Of a DNA stretch of 64,000 nt, positions 57,969 to 64,000 are shown one piece after another. The stretch is taken from positions 5,890,001 through 5,954,000 of the forward strand of contig NZ_CP034279.1 in the NCBI RefSeq assembly GCF_009739905.1, read 5' to 3'. The stretch comes from Streptomyces ficellus (GTDB lineage Bacteria; Actinomycetota; Actinomycetes; Streptomycetales; Streptomycetaceae). The position numbers and the translations under genes are program-made. Within the stretch, counting starts at the first letter, position 1; every line of letters begins with the position of its first letter. The notes beneath the pieces were generated by a model, which saw nothing but the letters and a program-made list of their open reading frames with translations, did not search any database and was not told where the DNA came from.

Positions 57969-59300
57969 GTGAGCGACTCGAGCACGGCGCGAACCGCCAT
58001 GGTCAGGGGCGAGGACGAGGTCACGGACCTCTGCCGCGACCTGATCCGGATCGACACCAGCAATTACGGCGACCACTCGGGCCCCGGGGAGCGGGCCGCC
58101 GCCGAGTACGTGGCCGAGAAGCTCGCCGAGGTGGGCCTGGAGCCCAGGATCATCGAGTCAGCCAAGGGGCGGGCGTCGACGGTGGCCCGGATCGCGGGGG
58201 AGGACCCCTCCCGGCCCGCGCTCCTGATCCACGGCCACACCGACGTCGTACCGGCCAACGCCGACGACTGGACGCACCACCCGTTCTCCGGTGAGATCGC
58301 GGACGGCTGCGTGTGGGGCCGGGGCGCGGTCGACATGAAGGACATGGACGCGATGACCCTCGCGGTCGTGCGGGACCGGCTGCGCAGCGGCCGGAAGCCG
58401 CCGCGCGACATCGTGCTGGCGTTCCTCGCGGACGAGGAGGCGGGCGGTACGTACGGCGCGCGGTACCTCGTGGACAAGCACCCCGACCTCTTCGAGGGGG
58501 TGACGGAGGCGATCGGCGAGGTCGGCGGCTTCTCCTTCACCGTCAACGAGAACCTGCGCCTGTACCTGGTGGAGACCGCCCAGAAGGGCATGCACTGGAT
58601 GCGGCTCACCGTGGACGGCACGGCGGGCCACGGTTCGATGACGAACACCGACAACGCGATCACCGAGCTGTGCGAGGCGGTGGGGCGGCTCGGCCGGCAC
58701 ACGTGGCCGGTCAGGGTCACCAAGACGGTGCGGTCGTTCCTGGACGAGTTGTCGGACGCGCTCGGCACTCCGCTGGACCCGGAGGACATGGACGCGACGC
58801 TCGCCAAGCTGGGCGGCATCGCGAAGATGGTCGGCGCCACGCTCCGCAATTCGGCGGCTCCGACGATGCTCGGTGCCGGCTACAAGGTCAACGTGATTCC
58901 GGGGCAGGCGACGGCGCACGTCGACGGGCGTTTCCTGCCGGGGTACGAGGAGGAGTTCCTGGCCGATCTCGACCGGCTGCTCGGCCCGCGCGTGCGGCGT
59001 GAGGACGTGCACGCGGACAAGGCGCTGGAGACCAGTTTCGACGGGAACCTGGTGGACGCGATGCAGTCGGCGCTGAAGGCGGAGGATCCGATCGCCCGGG
59101 CCGTGCCGTACATGCTGTCCGGCGGGACGGACGCCAAGTCGTTCGACGACCTCGGCATCCGCTGCTTCGGCTTCGCGCCGCTGAAGCTGCCGCCGGAGCT
59201 GGACTTCGCCGGGATGTTCCACGGCGTGGACGAGCGGGTTCCGGTGGAGGGCCTGCAATTCGGGGTGCGGGTGCTGGACCGTTTCATCGATGCGAGCTGA
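57969..59300 (+). CDS. M20-family metallopeptidase
   Basis: 443 aa di-zinc peptidase of the ArgE/DapE/ACY1 group. Metal ligands: HGHTDVVPAN (about residue 79), WGRGAVDMKDMDAMTLAVVR (Asp about 109), the catalytic Glu pair in LAFLADEEAGGTYGA (about 144-145) and a late His in FGFAPLKLPPELDFAGMFHG, VDERVP. A dimerisation lid domain lies between about residues 190 and 310. It hydrolyses an N-acyl or dipeptide bond; the substrate is unknown. The GTG at 57969 is chosen for GGGAGG at 57956, rather than a longer open frame. It starts 143 bp past the tRNA. Confidence 0.93.
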   Translation: MSDSSTARTAMVRGEDEVTDLCRDLIRIDTSNYGDHSGPGERAAAEYVAEKLAEVGLEPRIIESAKGRASTVARIAGEDPSRPALLIHGHTDVVPANADDWTHHPFSGEIADGCVWGRGAVDMKDMDAMTLAVVRDRLRSGRKPPRDIVLAFLADEEAGGTYGARYLVDKHPDLFEGVTEAIGEVGGFSFTVNENLRLYLVETAQKGMHWMRLTVDGTAGHGSMTNTDNAITELCEAVGRLGRHTWPVRVTKTVRSFLDELSDALGTPLDPEDMDATLAKLGGIAKMVGATLRNSAAPTMLGAGYKVNVIPGQATAHVDGRFLPGYEEEFLADLDRLLGPRVRREDVHADKALETSFDGNLVDAMQSALKAEDPIARAVPYMLSGGTDAKSFDDLGIRCFGFAPLKLPPELDFAGMFHGVDERVPVEGLQFGVRVLDRFIDAS

Positions 59301-59396
59301 GGCGCCCGCTCACCGGAATTAGTCAGGTGAAACGAAACTCCAATAATCGCCCGCGTGTGCACATCTGACCGAAAAGGGTGAACGGCGTCACCGGGA

Positions 59397-59424
59397 CGTA
59401 GCCCGATTACCTCCCTGTCGTTAC
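59397..59424 (+). promoter_or_regulatory. Probable sigma-BldN promoter of chpH (CGTAGC-N16-CGTTAC)
   Basis: CGTAGC at 59397-59402 and CGTTAC at 59419-59424 are separated by 16 bp, matching the sigma-BldN consensus (CGTAAC ... CGTTGA) that drives chaplin and rodlin genes in Streptomyces. The start codon lies 48 bp downstream, with AAGGAGG just before it. Confidence 0.7.
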
Positions 59425-59472
59425 AGGTGATGCGGTCCGCGGCTGGGACCGCATTGCCAACAAGGAGGAATA

Positions 59473-59706
59473 ATGATCAAGAAGGTCGCCGCTGTCGCGG
59501 CCGCCACGGGCGGACTGGTCCTGGCTGGCGCGGGCATGGCCATGGCCGACGCGGGCGCCCAGGGTGCCGCCGTGGGCTCCCCCGGTGTCATCTCGGGCAA
59601 TGTGGTTCAGGTCCCCATCCACATCCCGGTCAACGCCTGCGGCAACACCGTGAACGTCATCGGTCTGCTGAACCCGGCCTTCGGGAACGTCTGCGTCAAC
59701 GACTGA
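59473..59706 (+). CDS. chpH: Short chaplin ChpH
   Basis: 77 aa. Secretion signal (KKVAAVAAATGGLVLAGAGM, residues about 3-22, cleavage near ADA) and one chaplin domain of about 50 residues: GAQGAAVGSPGVISGNVVQV, PIHIPVNACGNTVNVIGLLN and PAFGNVCVND, with the two conserved cysteines. Secreted chaplins assemble into amyloid-like fibrils that lower surface tension and coat aerial hyphae and spores. The AAGGAGGAATA ribosome-binding site is strong. The neighbour is the long chaplin gene, as in the conserved chpC-chpH pair. Confidence 0.95.
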   Translation: MIKKVAAVAAATGGLVLAGAGMAMADAGAQGAAVGSPGVISGNVVQVPIHIPVNACGNTVNVIGLLNPAFGNVCVND

Positions 59707-59845
59707 CGTTGAGCCTCGACCCTTAGTGGTCCGAGCCCGGCCGGCCCCGGAGCGCGCGCCATGCGCTCCGGGGCCGCTGGACATTCGTACCCCCGGGCGC
59801 TGTGCCCGGGGGTATTCCGGAAGCCTAGAAGGCAGGGAACCAGCT

Positions 59846-60664
59846 ATGCGACAGGTCACGCGAAAGGGCCTGACCATCGTGGCGGCCGCGGGTGGCGTAC
59901 TCGCCCTCGGCGGCGGATTCGCCCAGGCGCACACGGGCGCCGACGCGCACGGGGCTGCGACGAATTCCCCGGGCGTCGCGTCCGGGAACAACGTGCAGGC
60001 GCCGGTGAGTGTGCCGGTCAACGCGTGCGGCAACACCGTGAACGTCGTCGGTGCACTCAACCCGTCGTTCGGGAACAAGTGCGTCAACAAGTCCAGCGGC
60101 GCCAAGGCGGAGGGCGTCGCGGCGAACTCCCCGGGCGTCGCGTCCGGGAACAACGTGCAGGCGCCGGTCAACGTGCCGGTCAACGCGTGCGGCAACAGCG
60201 TGGACGTCGTCGGGGCGCTCAACCCGTCGTTCGGCAACGGCTGCGGCAACGGTCACCAGCACACCCCCGGCAACCCGGGGAACCCCGGTGACCCGGACGA
60301 GCCCGGTAACCCGGGAGACCCGGACGAGCCGGGCAACCCCGGTGACCCGGACGAGCCCGGTAACCCGGGAGACCCGGACGAGCCGGGCAACCCCGGAGAC
60401 CCGGACGAGCCCGGTAACCCCGGTGACCCGGACCAGCCCGGCAACCCGGACGAGCCCGGTACGCCGGGGACGCCGGACAGCCCGGACGAGCCCGGTTCGC
60501 CGATCGAGCCGAACGAGCCCGGCGCGCACACCGTCACCCCGCCCAAGGCGGAGGACGAGCTGGCGCTGACCGGTGCCGCTCCGCTCGGCATGCTGATCCC
60601 GGCGGGCGCGGGCCTGCTGCTCGGCGGCACGGTCCTCTACCGTCGCACCCGGCAGTCCTCGTAG
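59846..60664 (+). CDS. chpC: Long chaplin ChpC, cell-wall anchored
   Basis: 272 aa. Signal peptide (about residues 1-28), two chaplin domains (about 30-75 and 85-132, each with GVASGNNVQAPV, VPVNACGNxVxVVGALNPSF), a long linker made of PGDPDEPGN repeats (about 140-205), then a sortase signal LALTG, a hydrophobic helix (LGMLIPAGAGLLLGGTVLYR) and a basic tail RRTRQSS. Sortase links it to peptidoglycan, where it can seed short chaplin fibrils. The two domains are near-identical, suggesting recent duplication or gene conversion. ATG 59846 has a weak AAGGCAGGGA site. Confidence 0.94.
   Translation: MRQVTRKGLTIVAAAGGVLALGGGFAQAHTGADAHGAATNSPGVASGNNVQAPVSVPVNACGNTVNVVGALNPSFGNKCVNKSSGAKAEGVAANSPGVASGNNVQAPVNVPVNACGNSVDVVGALNPSFGNGCGNGHQHTPGNPGNPGDPDEPGNPGDPDEPGNPGDPDEPGNPGDPDEPGNPGDPDEPGNPGDPDQPGNPDEPGTPGTPDSPDEPGSPIEPNEPGAHTVTPPKAEDELALTGAAPLGMLIPAGAGLLLGGTVLYRRTRQSS
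60280..60476 (+). repeat. Tandem repeat in chpC encoding PGDPDEPGN units
   Basis: About six copies of an imperfect 27-30 bp unit (core GACCCGGACGAGCCCGGTAA, then CCC) followed by a degenerate tail. It encodes the wall-spanning linker. Identical neighbouring units suggest copy-number change by recombination in frame. Confidence 0.85.
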
Positions 60665-60684
60665 TCCCCGCCCCCGCGGAGACG

Positions 60685-60720
60685 ACGGAGCGGGCCCCGG
60701 CATCGCGGGGCCCGCTCCGT
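60685..60720. terminator. Bidirectional hairpin terminator after chpC
   Basis: ACGGAGCGGGCCCCG (60685-60699) and CGGGGCCCGCTCCGT (60706-60720) form a perfect 15-bp stem with a 6-base loop, between chpC and the convergent DUF5703 gene. Confidence 0.85.
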
Positions 60721-60734
60721 GCTGCTCGCCACCC

Positions 60735-60923
60735 TCACCAGGTGGCGCGCACCTGACGGATGATGCGCCGGCGCAGCCGCACACGGCGGCTGCCGTCCCG
60801 GTGCAGACTCAGTCGGTCCAACTCCCAGTGTCCGTACTCGGCATGGTCGGTCAGCAGACGGGTCGCCTCCTTGCGGGAGACCCCGCGAGGTACGTACACG
60901 TCGACAAATTCGTATTCCGGCAT
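60735..60923 (-). CDS. DUF5703-type small conserved protein
   Basis: 62 aa. Sequence EYEFVDVYVPRGVSRKEATR, LLTDHAEYGHWELDRLSLHR and DGSRRVRLRRRIIRQVRATW is that of the DUF5703 family, highly conserved in Streptomyces. Its N-terminal part is beta-alpha and the C-terminus is strongly basic, so nucleic acid or membrane-lipid contact is possible but not shown. The start is 47 bp from the divergent next gene. The function is unknown. Confidence 0.85.
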   Translation of the reverse strand: MPEYEFVDVYVPRGVSRKEATRLLTDHAEYGHWELDRLSLHRDGSRRVRLRRRIIRQVRATW

Positions 60924-60970
60924 CGCATCTATTGTGCGGGCACGGCCCCGGTACGGATAGCGTCTGCACT

Positions 60971-61630
60971 ATGTCTGATGCTGCGCAGCCCACCGCTGCC
61001 GAGGTACGTGCCGCCGCCGAGGCGGTCAAAGCCGCACTGGACCGTCACCTGGAGGCGGTCGAGAACCGCACGGGCGATGACGACCCGGCCGTCTACGCCG
61101 CCTTCAACGAGCTCGCCACCGCCGCCGAGGCCTACGACGAGCGCCTCTACGACCGCTACGACGAGGTCACCCCGTTCGAGATCCCCGGCGTGGAGGACTC
61201 CCTGCCGCCCTACGAGGGCCCGGACGAGCCGAACGCGCTGACCGTACTGATCCGCCGGGACTACGCGGTGGTGGAGCCACAGCGCCTGCTGGCCCAGTCC
61301 CAGCGGATCGCCGACCTGGACCGGGAGGACGACGCGCCCGAGACGGTCGCGGTGGTGGGCAGGAGCGTCCACGCCGCGCTGGGCGTGCTGTTCGGCGAGT
61401 TCGAACCGGACGAGATCGCGTCCCGGCACAAGGAGTTCGGCCTGGAGGAGGGCGACTCCACGCTGTGGGTGGCCGCCTCGGACGAGCTGCCGGAACCGGG
61501 CGAGTGGCTGAGCACCCCGTTCGACCAGGCCGACCCGGGCCGGGTGATCTGCCGGTTCGACGTGAGCGCGGTGTTCGACGAGGACGACATCCACGGCGAC
61601 CCGGAAGACGCCCGCCCGAACCCGGCCTGA
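60971..61630 (+). CDS. Conserved Streptomyces protein of unknown function
   Basis: 219 aa, soluble and very acidic. The N-terminus is helical (AEVRAAAEAVKAALDRHLEA, residues about 10-29), with a conserved centre (RLYDRYDEVTPFEIPGVEDS, LPPYEGPDEPNALTVLIRRD, YAVVEPQRLLAQSQRIADL) and an alpha/beta C-terminal half (HAALGVLFGEFEPDEIASRH, KEFGLEEGDSTLWVAASDEL). I recognise it as conserved in the genus but know no function. It is divergent from DUF5703 and convergent with the RecD2-like gene. Confidence 0.8.
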   Translation: MSDAAQPTAAEVRAAAEAVKAALDRHLEAVENRTGDDDPAVYAAFNELATAAEAYDERLYDRYDEVTPFEIPGVEDSLPPYEGPDEPNALTVLIRRDYAVVEPQRLLAQSQRIADLDREDDAPETVAVVGRSVHAALGVLFGEFEPDEIASRHKEFGLEEGDSTLWVAASDELPEPGEWLSTPFDQADPGRVICRFDVSAVFDEDDIHGDPEDARPNPA

Positions 61631-61642
61631 CCCGCCGGGCTC

Positions 61643-61669
61643 GCCCTGCCGGACGAGTCCCGGCAGGGC
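61643..61669. terminator. Hairpin between convergent genes (GCCCTGCCG ... CGGCAGGGC)
   Basis: 9-bp perfect stem (61643-61651 with 61661-61669) and a 9-base loop, 13 bp after the stop of the upstream gene and before the stop of the convergent RecD2-like gene, so it may serve both. Confidence 0.7.
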
Positions 61670-61721
61670 GGCCCCGGGTGCCGGCCCCCGGCGCCGGCTT
61701 CGGTTACCGGCGTGGGGCCGG

Positions 61722-63920
61722 TCAGTCCTCCTGGGACGTGAGCAGGGCCTCCAGGAGCTGCCGGAGGCGGGTCGTGCGGGGGCGGGGGAGCGCTTCGGCC
61801 ACCGCGCGGGGGAGGGCCTGGTCCACACCGTGGACCACCGAGAGGTGCCGCTCCCCGCGACCGAACGCGGTGTAGACCCACGACCGGTCCAGCGCGTCGG
61901 CCGCGTCGCCGGGGAGGACGACGACCGCCGCCGGCCAGCGCATGCCGACCGCCTGGTGCGCGGTCAGCGCCCAGCCGTGGCGGAGCGCCGATTCGACCCG
62001 GTCCTTCGGGACGACGATCCGCTCGCCCTCGCAGTCCAGGTGCAGCCCGTCCGCGTCGGCCGAGAGCACCGTGCCCGGCACGGTCCGTCCGGGGGCGGGC
62101 GCGTAGGCGACCCGGTCGCCGGGGTCGAATCCGCCGAAGCGGCTCGGCCCCGGGTTCAGCCGCTGCTTCAGCGCGGTGTTGAGCGCCCGCGTCCCCGCCG
62201 AGCCGCCGTGGCCGACGGTGATCACCCGGGTGTCCTCGGACGGTACGCCGAACGCGCGCGGCACCGAGTCGGCGACCAGCTGGACCGTCCGGTGCACCGC
62301 CTCGCCCGCGTCCCGCACCGGGACGATCACGACTTCCTTGCCCGGCGCCTCGACCTGGTTCAGCTCACCGATCCCGATGCCGGAGACCAGCTCTCCGATC
62401 GGGCCGGGGTCGGGTGTGCGCGACGCGATCTGCGGACAGGCGCGCGCCGCGAGCACATCGGCGAAGACCCGCCCCGCGCCCGCCGACCACAGCACCCCCG
62501 GGTCGCCGCCGAGCACCAGTCGGCAGCCGTCGGGCAGCGCCTCCACCAGCATCGCGGCGGTCTCCACGTCCAGCTGGGGGGCGTCCAGCACGACCAGCAG
62601 GTCCAGGGCGAGCGCGCCGTCCTCGTCGCGCCCCGGCCCGGCCGTCCCGGCCAGCAGCCCGGCGACGGTGACCGCCCCGGCGTCCGTGCCGAGTCTGCGG
62701 CGGCCGTTCTCCGTGTAGGTGGCCACGGCCGCCCGCAGCCCCAGGTCCCGGGCCGCCCCGGCGAGGGCGACCGCCTCGGCCCGGGCCGCCTCGCCGCCCG
62801 TGTGCGCGACGAGCCCGTGCCCGGCGACCGCGCGGGTCAGCTCGGTGGGCGGGGCGTCCTGCCAGCGGGTGTCCGGGCCGGACCGGGCGAGCCGGGCCAG
62901 ACCGTCCGCGAGGCTCTCCTCCGCGAGCGCGTACCGGTCGAGCCCCAGCAGCACCGGAACCGGCTCGGCGCCGGCCGCGCCCTCCTCGCCGGCCTGCCCG
63001 TCCTCGTCCTCGTCCGCGTCACCGCCCCCGAGCTCGTCGAGGCCGTCGTGGAAGACCAGCACCGCGCCCTCGGCGATGGCGTGCTGGACCGCCTCGTCCG
63101 GCTCGGGCACCGAACGCTCCGCGAGTGCCGCCCGCACGGCCGTGGCCTCCAGCGCCGTGTGCCCCTGGAGGGCCGCCCGCTGGAGCACCCAGCCGATGAG
63201 CGCGACGGTCCGGCGCTCGTCGCCGGGGCCGCACTCCGCCCCGAGCAGGGCCCTGGCGAACCCGTCGGCCTGCTCGGGGCGCACCCCGGGTACCGACAGC
63301 AACTGCCAGGGGTCCTCGCGCAACACGTCCGCCGCCGTGGCGCCCAGGACCGTGGCCACCTGCGCGGCGAGCGCTTCGGGCGCGCCGCCCTCGCCCAGCA
63401 CGGCCCGCACGGCGGCGACCGTCTCCGGCGCGGCCGCCCGCGCGGGACGGACGGGTTCGGCGGGGGCGGCCTGCGGGGTGGGCGCGGCGGGCTGGGGCGC
63501 GGGCCGGCGCGGGGCGGGGGGCGGGGTGTCGAAGAAGGCCGTCCCGGACGTCTTGCCGCTCTCCACCGCCCGTACGGCGGCCAGCAGGTCGGCGGCCTGG
63601 CCGCTGAGCTTGCCGCCCGCCTCGATGGGGTGGTCCTTCTCCGCCTTGCGCTGCTCGATGCGCGCCCGCAGTTCCCGCTGTGCGGCCAGCTCGGCCGCCG
63701 CCTCGGTCACGTCCGCGCCCGTGCCACCGTCCTCCGCGCCCGGAGCCGTCCCCTCGGCCCCACCCCGATCGGCCACAGCCGGATCGGCACCGCCCGCGCC
63801 GTCCCCGCCGTCCGTGTCCGTGGTGTCGTCCGCGGCCGGGGGAGCGTCGGCGGGTGCGGCGGCGTCCTGGTCGTCATCGGCCGGGGAGCCGGGGGTTGCC
63901 CCCCGGGGAAGCGCGGTCAC
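61722..63920 (-). CDS. RecD2-like helix-hairpin-helix protein lacking helicase catalytic residues
   Basis: 732 aa. A disordered acidic N-terminus (about 1-100) and Pro-rich linker lead to a helix-hairpin-helix region (LLSVPGVRPEQADGFARALL, about 200-225) as in RecD2, then a helicase-like core. There the Walker A position reads VAHTGGEAARAEAVALAGAA (about 370-390), with no Lys; RecD2 has TGGPGTGKTT. The Walker B position reads LLVVLDAPQLDVETAAML (about 440), lacking the DE pair. A GDP loop (RLVLGGDPGVLW) is kept, and the late motif TAHQAVGMRWPAAVVV (about 655) replaces TVHKSQG. ATP hydrolysis is therefore unlikely. The GTG start overlaps the upstream gene by four bases. It is probably a structural or DNA-binding derivative. 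Confidence 0.8.
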   Translation of the reverse strand: MTALPRGATPGSPADDDQDAAAPADAPPAADDTTDTDGGDGAGGADPAVADRGGAEGTAPGAEDGGTGADVTEAAAELAAQRELRARIEQRKAEKDHPIEAGGKLSGQAADLLAAVRAVESGKTSGTAFFDTPPPAPRRPAPQPAAPTPQAAPAEPVRPARAAAPETVAAVRAVLGEGGAPEALAAQVATVLGATAADVLREDPWQLLSVPGVRPEQADGFARALLGAECGPGDERRTVALIGWVLQRAALQGHTALEATAVRAALAERSVPEPDEAVQHAIAEGAVLVFHDGLDELGGGDADEDEDGQAGEEGAAGAEPVPVLLGLDRYALAEESLADGLARLARSGPDTRWQDAPPTELTRAVAGHGLVAHTGGEAARAEAVALAGAARDLGLRAAVATYTENGRRRLGTDAGAVTVAGLLAGTAGPGRDEDGALALDLLVVLDAPQLDVETAAMLVEALPDGCRLVLGGDPGVLWSAGAGRVFADVLAARACPQIASRTPDPGPIGELVSGIGIGELNQVEAPGKEVVIVPVRDAGEAVHRTVQLVADSVPRAFGVPSEDTRVITVGHGGSAGTRALNTALKQRLNPGPSRFGGFDPGDRVAYAPAPGRTVPGTVLSADADGLHLDCEGERIVVPKDRVESALRHGWALTAHQAVGMRWPAAVVVLPGDAADALDRSWVYTAFGRGERHLSVVHGVDQALPRAVAEALPRPRTTRLRQLLEALLTSQED

Positions 63921-64000
63921 AGCGTGCTCCAGTCCTGATCGGGATAGCGGTGCACGGGCGCCGACACGTCGTCGAGCGCCCGGCGGATCTCGTCAGGAAG
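63917..64000 (-). CDS. C-terminal end of an unidentified upstream gene (partial)
   Basis: The last 27 codons only: the peptide ends DDVSAPVHRYPDQDWSTL. The stop TGA overlaps the GTG start of the RecD2-like gene (GTGA), so the two are co-translated and may work together. Too short to assign. Confidence 0.65.
   Translation of the reverse strand, partial: LPDEIRRALDDVSAPVHRYPDQDWSTL

Noticed and set aside
60280..60476. Regular repeats resembling a CRISPR array
   Set aside because: Units follow each other without unique spacers and encode the ChpC wall linker in frame.
61830..63938. Long plus-strand frame opposite the RecD2-like gene
   Set aside because: The translation is rich in Arg/Gly/Val without family motifs; the minus frame matches RecD2 architecture.

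Overview
The window is typical high-GC actinobacterial chromosome and almost certainly Streptomyces. Third codon positions are very GC-rich. It carries an adjacent short and long chaplin pair (chpH, chpC), a mycothiol-dependent formaldehyde dehydrogenase (mscR), an orphan type-ISP domain protein, many TetR/GntR regulators and a GC-rich MITE with CTAG-type ends. No phage, conjugative element, CRISPR array or secondary-metabolite cluster is visible; this reads as a metabolic and developmental region.

Layout. 1-1.5 kb: end of a DrrA-type ABC exporter divergent from its TetR regulator. 1.6-7.5 kb: type-ISP-like protein, homogentisate dioxygenase (hmgA) with a GntR regulator, and a lone molybdopterin oxidoreductase. 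7.6-14.4 kb: citrate transporter plus MFS, a MITE, then a TetR / APC permease / YtcJ amidohydrolase cluster. 14.4-16.7 kb: pentapeptide-repeat membrane protein between gene-poor stretches, and a secreted DUF3574 protein. 16.8-26.2 kb: aldehyde and alcohol dehydrogenases, second MITE copy, transporters, and two TetR regulons for acyl-CoA metabolism. 26.3-32.2 kb: SoxR, DUF2267, Hsp20, RNA ligase, a BKACE enzyme, a zinc-ribbon protein and the muramidase NamZ. 32.3-39.7 kb: SDR, acyl-CoA ligase and TetR, a secreted lysyl-oxidase-like protein, and a kinase / acyl-CoA dehydrogenase operon. 39.9-46 kb: small His-rich, redox, DUF202, NUDIX, FAD-dehydrogenase, DoxX, NTF2-like and ASCH genes. 46-57.7 kb: gluconate (gntP, gntK, gntR), an amino-acid permease, formaldehyde detoxification (mscR plus MBL hydrolase), an RluA-type enzyme, xylose use (xylB, xylA), a 317-bp palindromic element and a ROK regulator. 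57.7-64 kb: tRNA-Leu(GAG), an M20 peptidase, chaplins, two conserved small proteins and a RecD2-like protein that has lost its ATPase motifs.

The most interesting signals are regulatory and concern pathways. Two operons 7 kb apart, SDR-ligase-TetR and kinase-acyl-CoA dehydrogenase, share an identical 14-bp box at the same distance (49 and 50 nt) from their start codons. Together they resemble the Pseudomonas levulinate / 4-hydroxyacyl-CoA (Lva) pathway. A second near-identical operator (17 of 19 bp) ties the aldehyde/alcohol dehydrogenase operon to a distant TetR / acyl-CoA dehydrogenase pair. A third identical 16-mer links a TetR gene to the MaoC hydratase. The RecD2-like protein keeps the helicase architecture but lacks the Walker A lysine and the Walker B glutamate.

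All calls come from reading motifs, start sites and repeats by eye. No database search or folding calculation was run, so family names rest on recognised motifs, and substrates are inferred unless stated.
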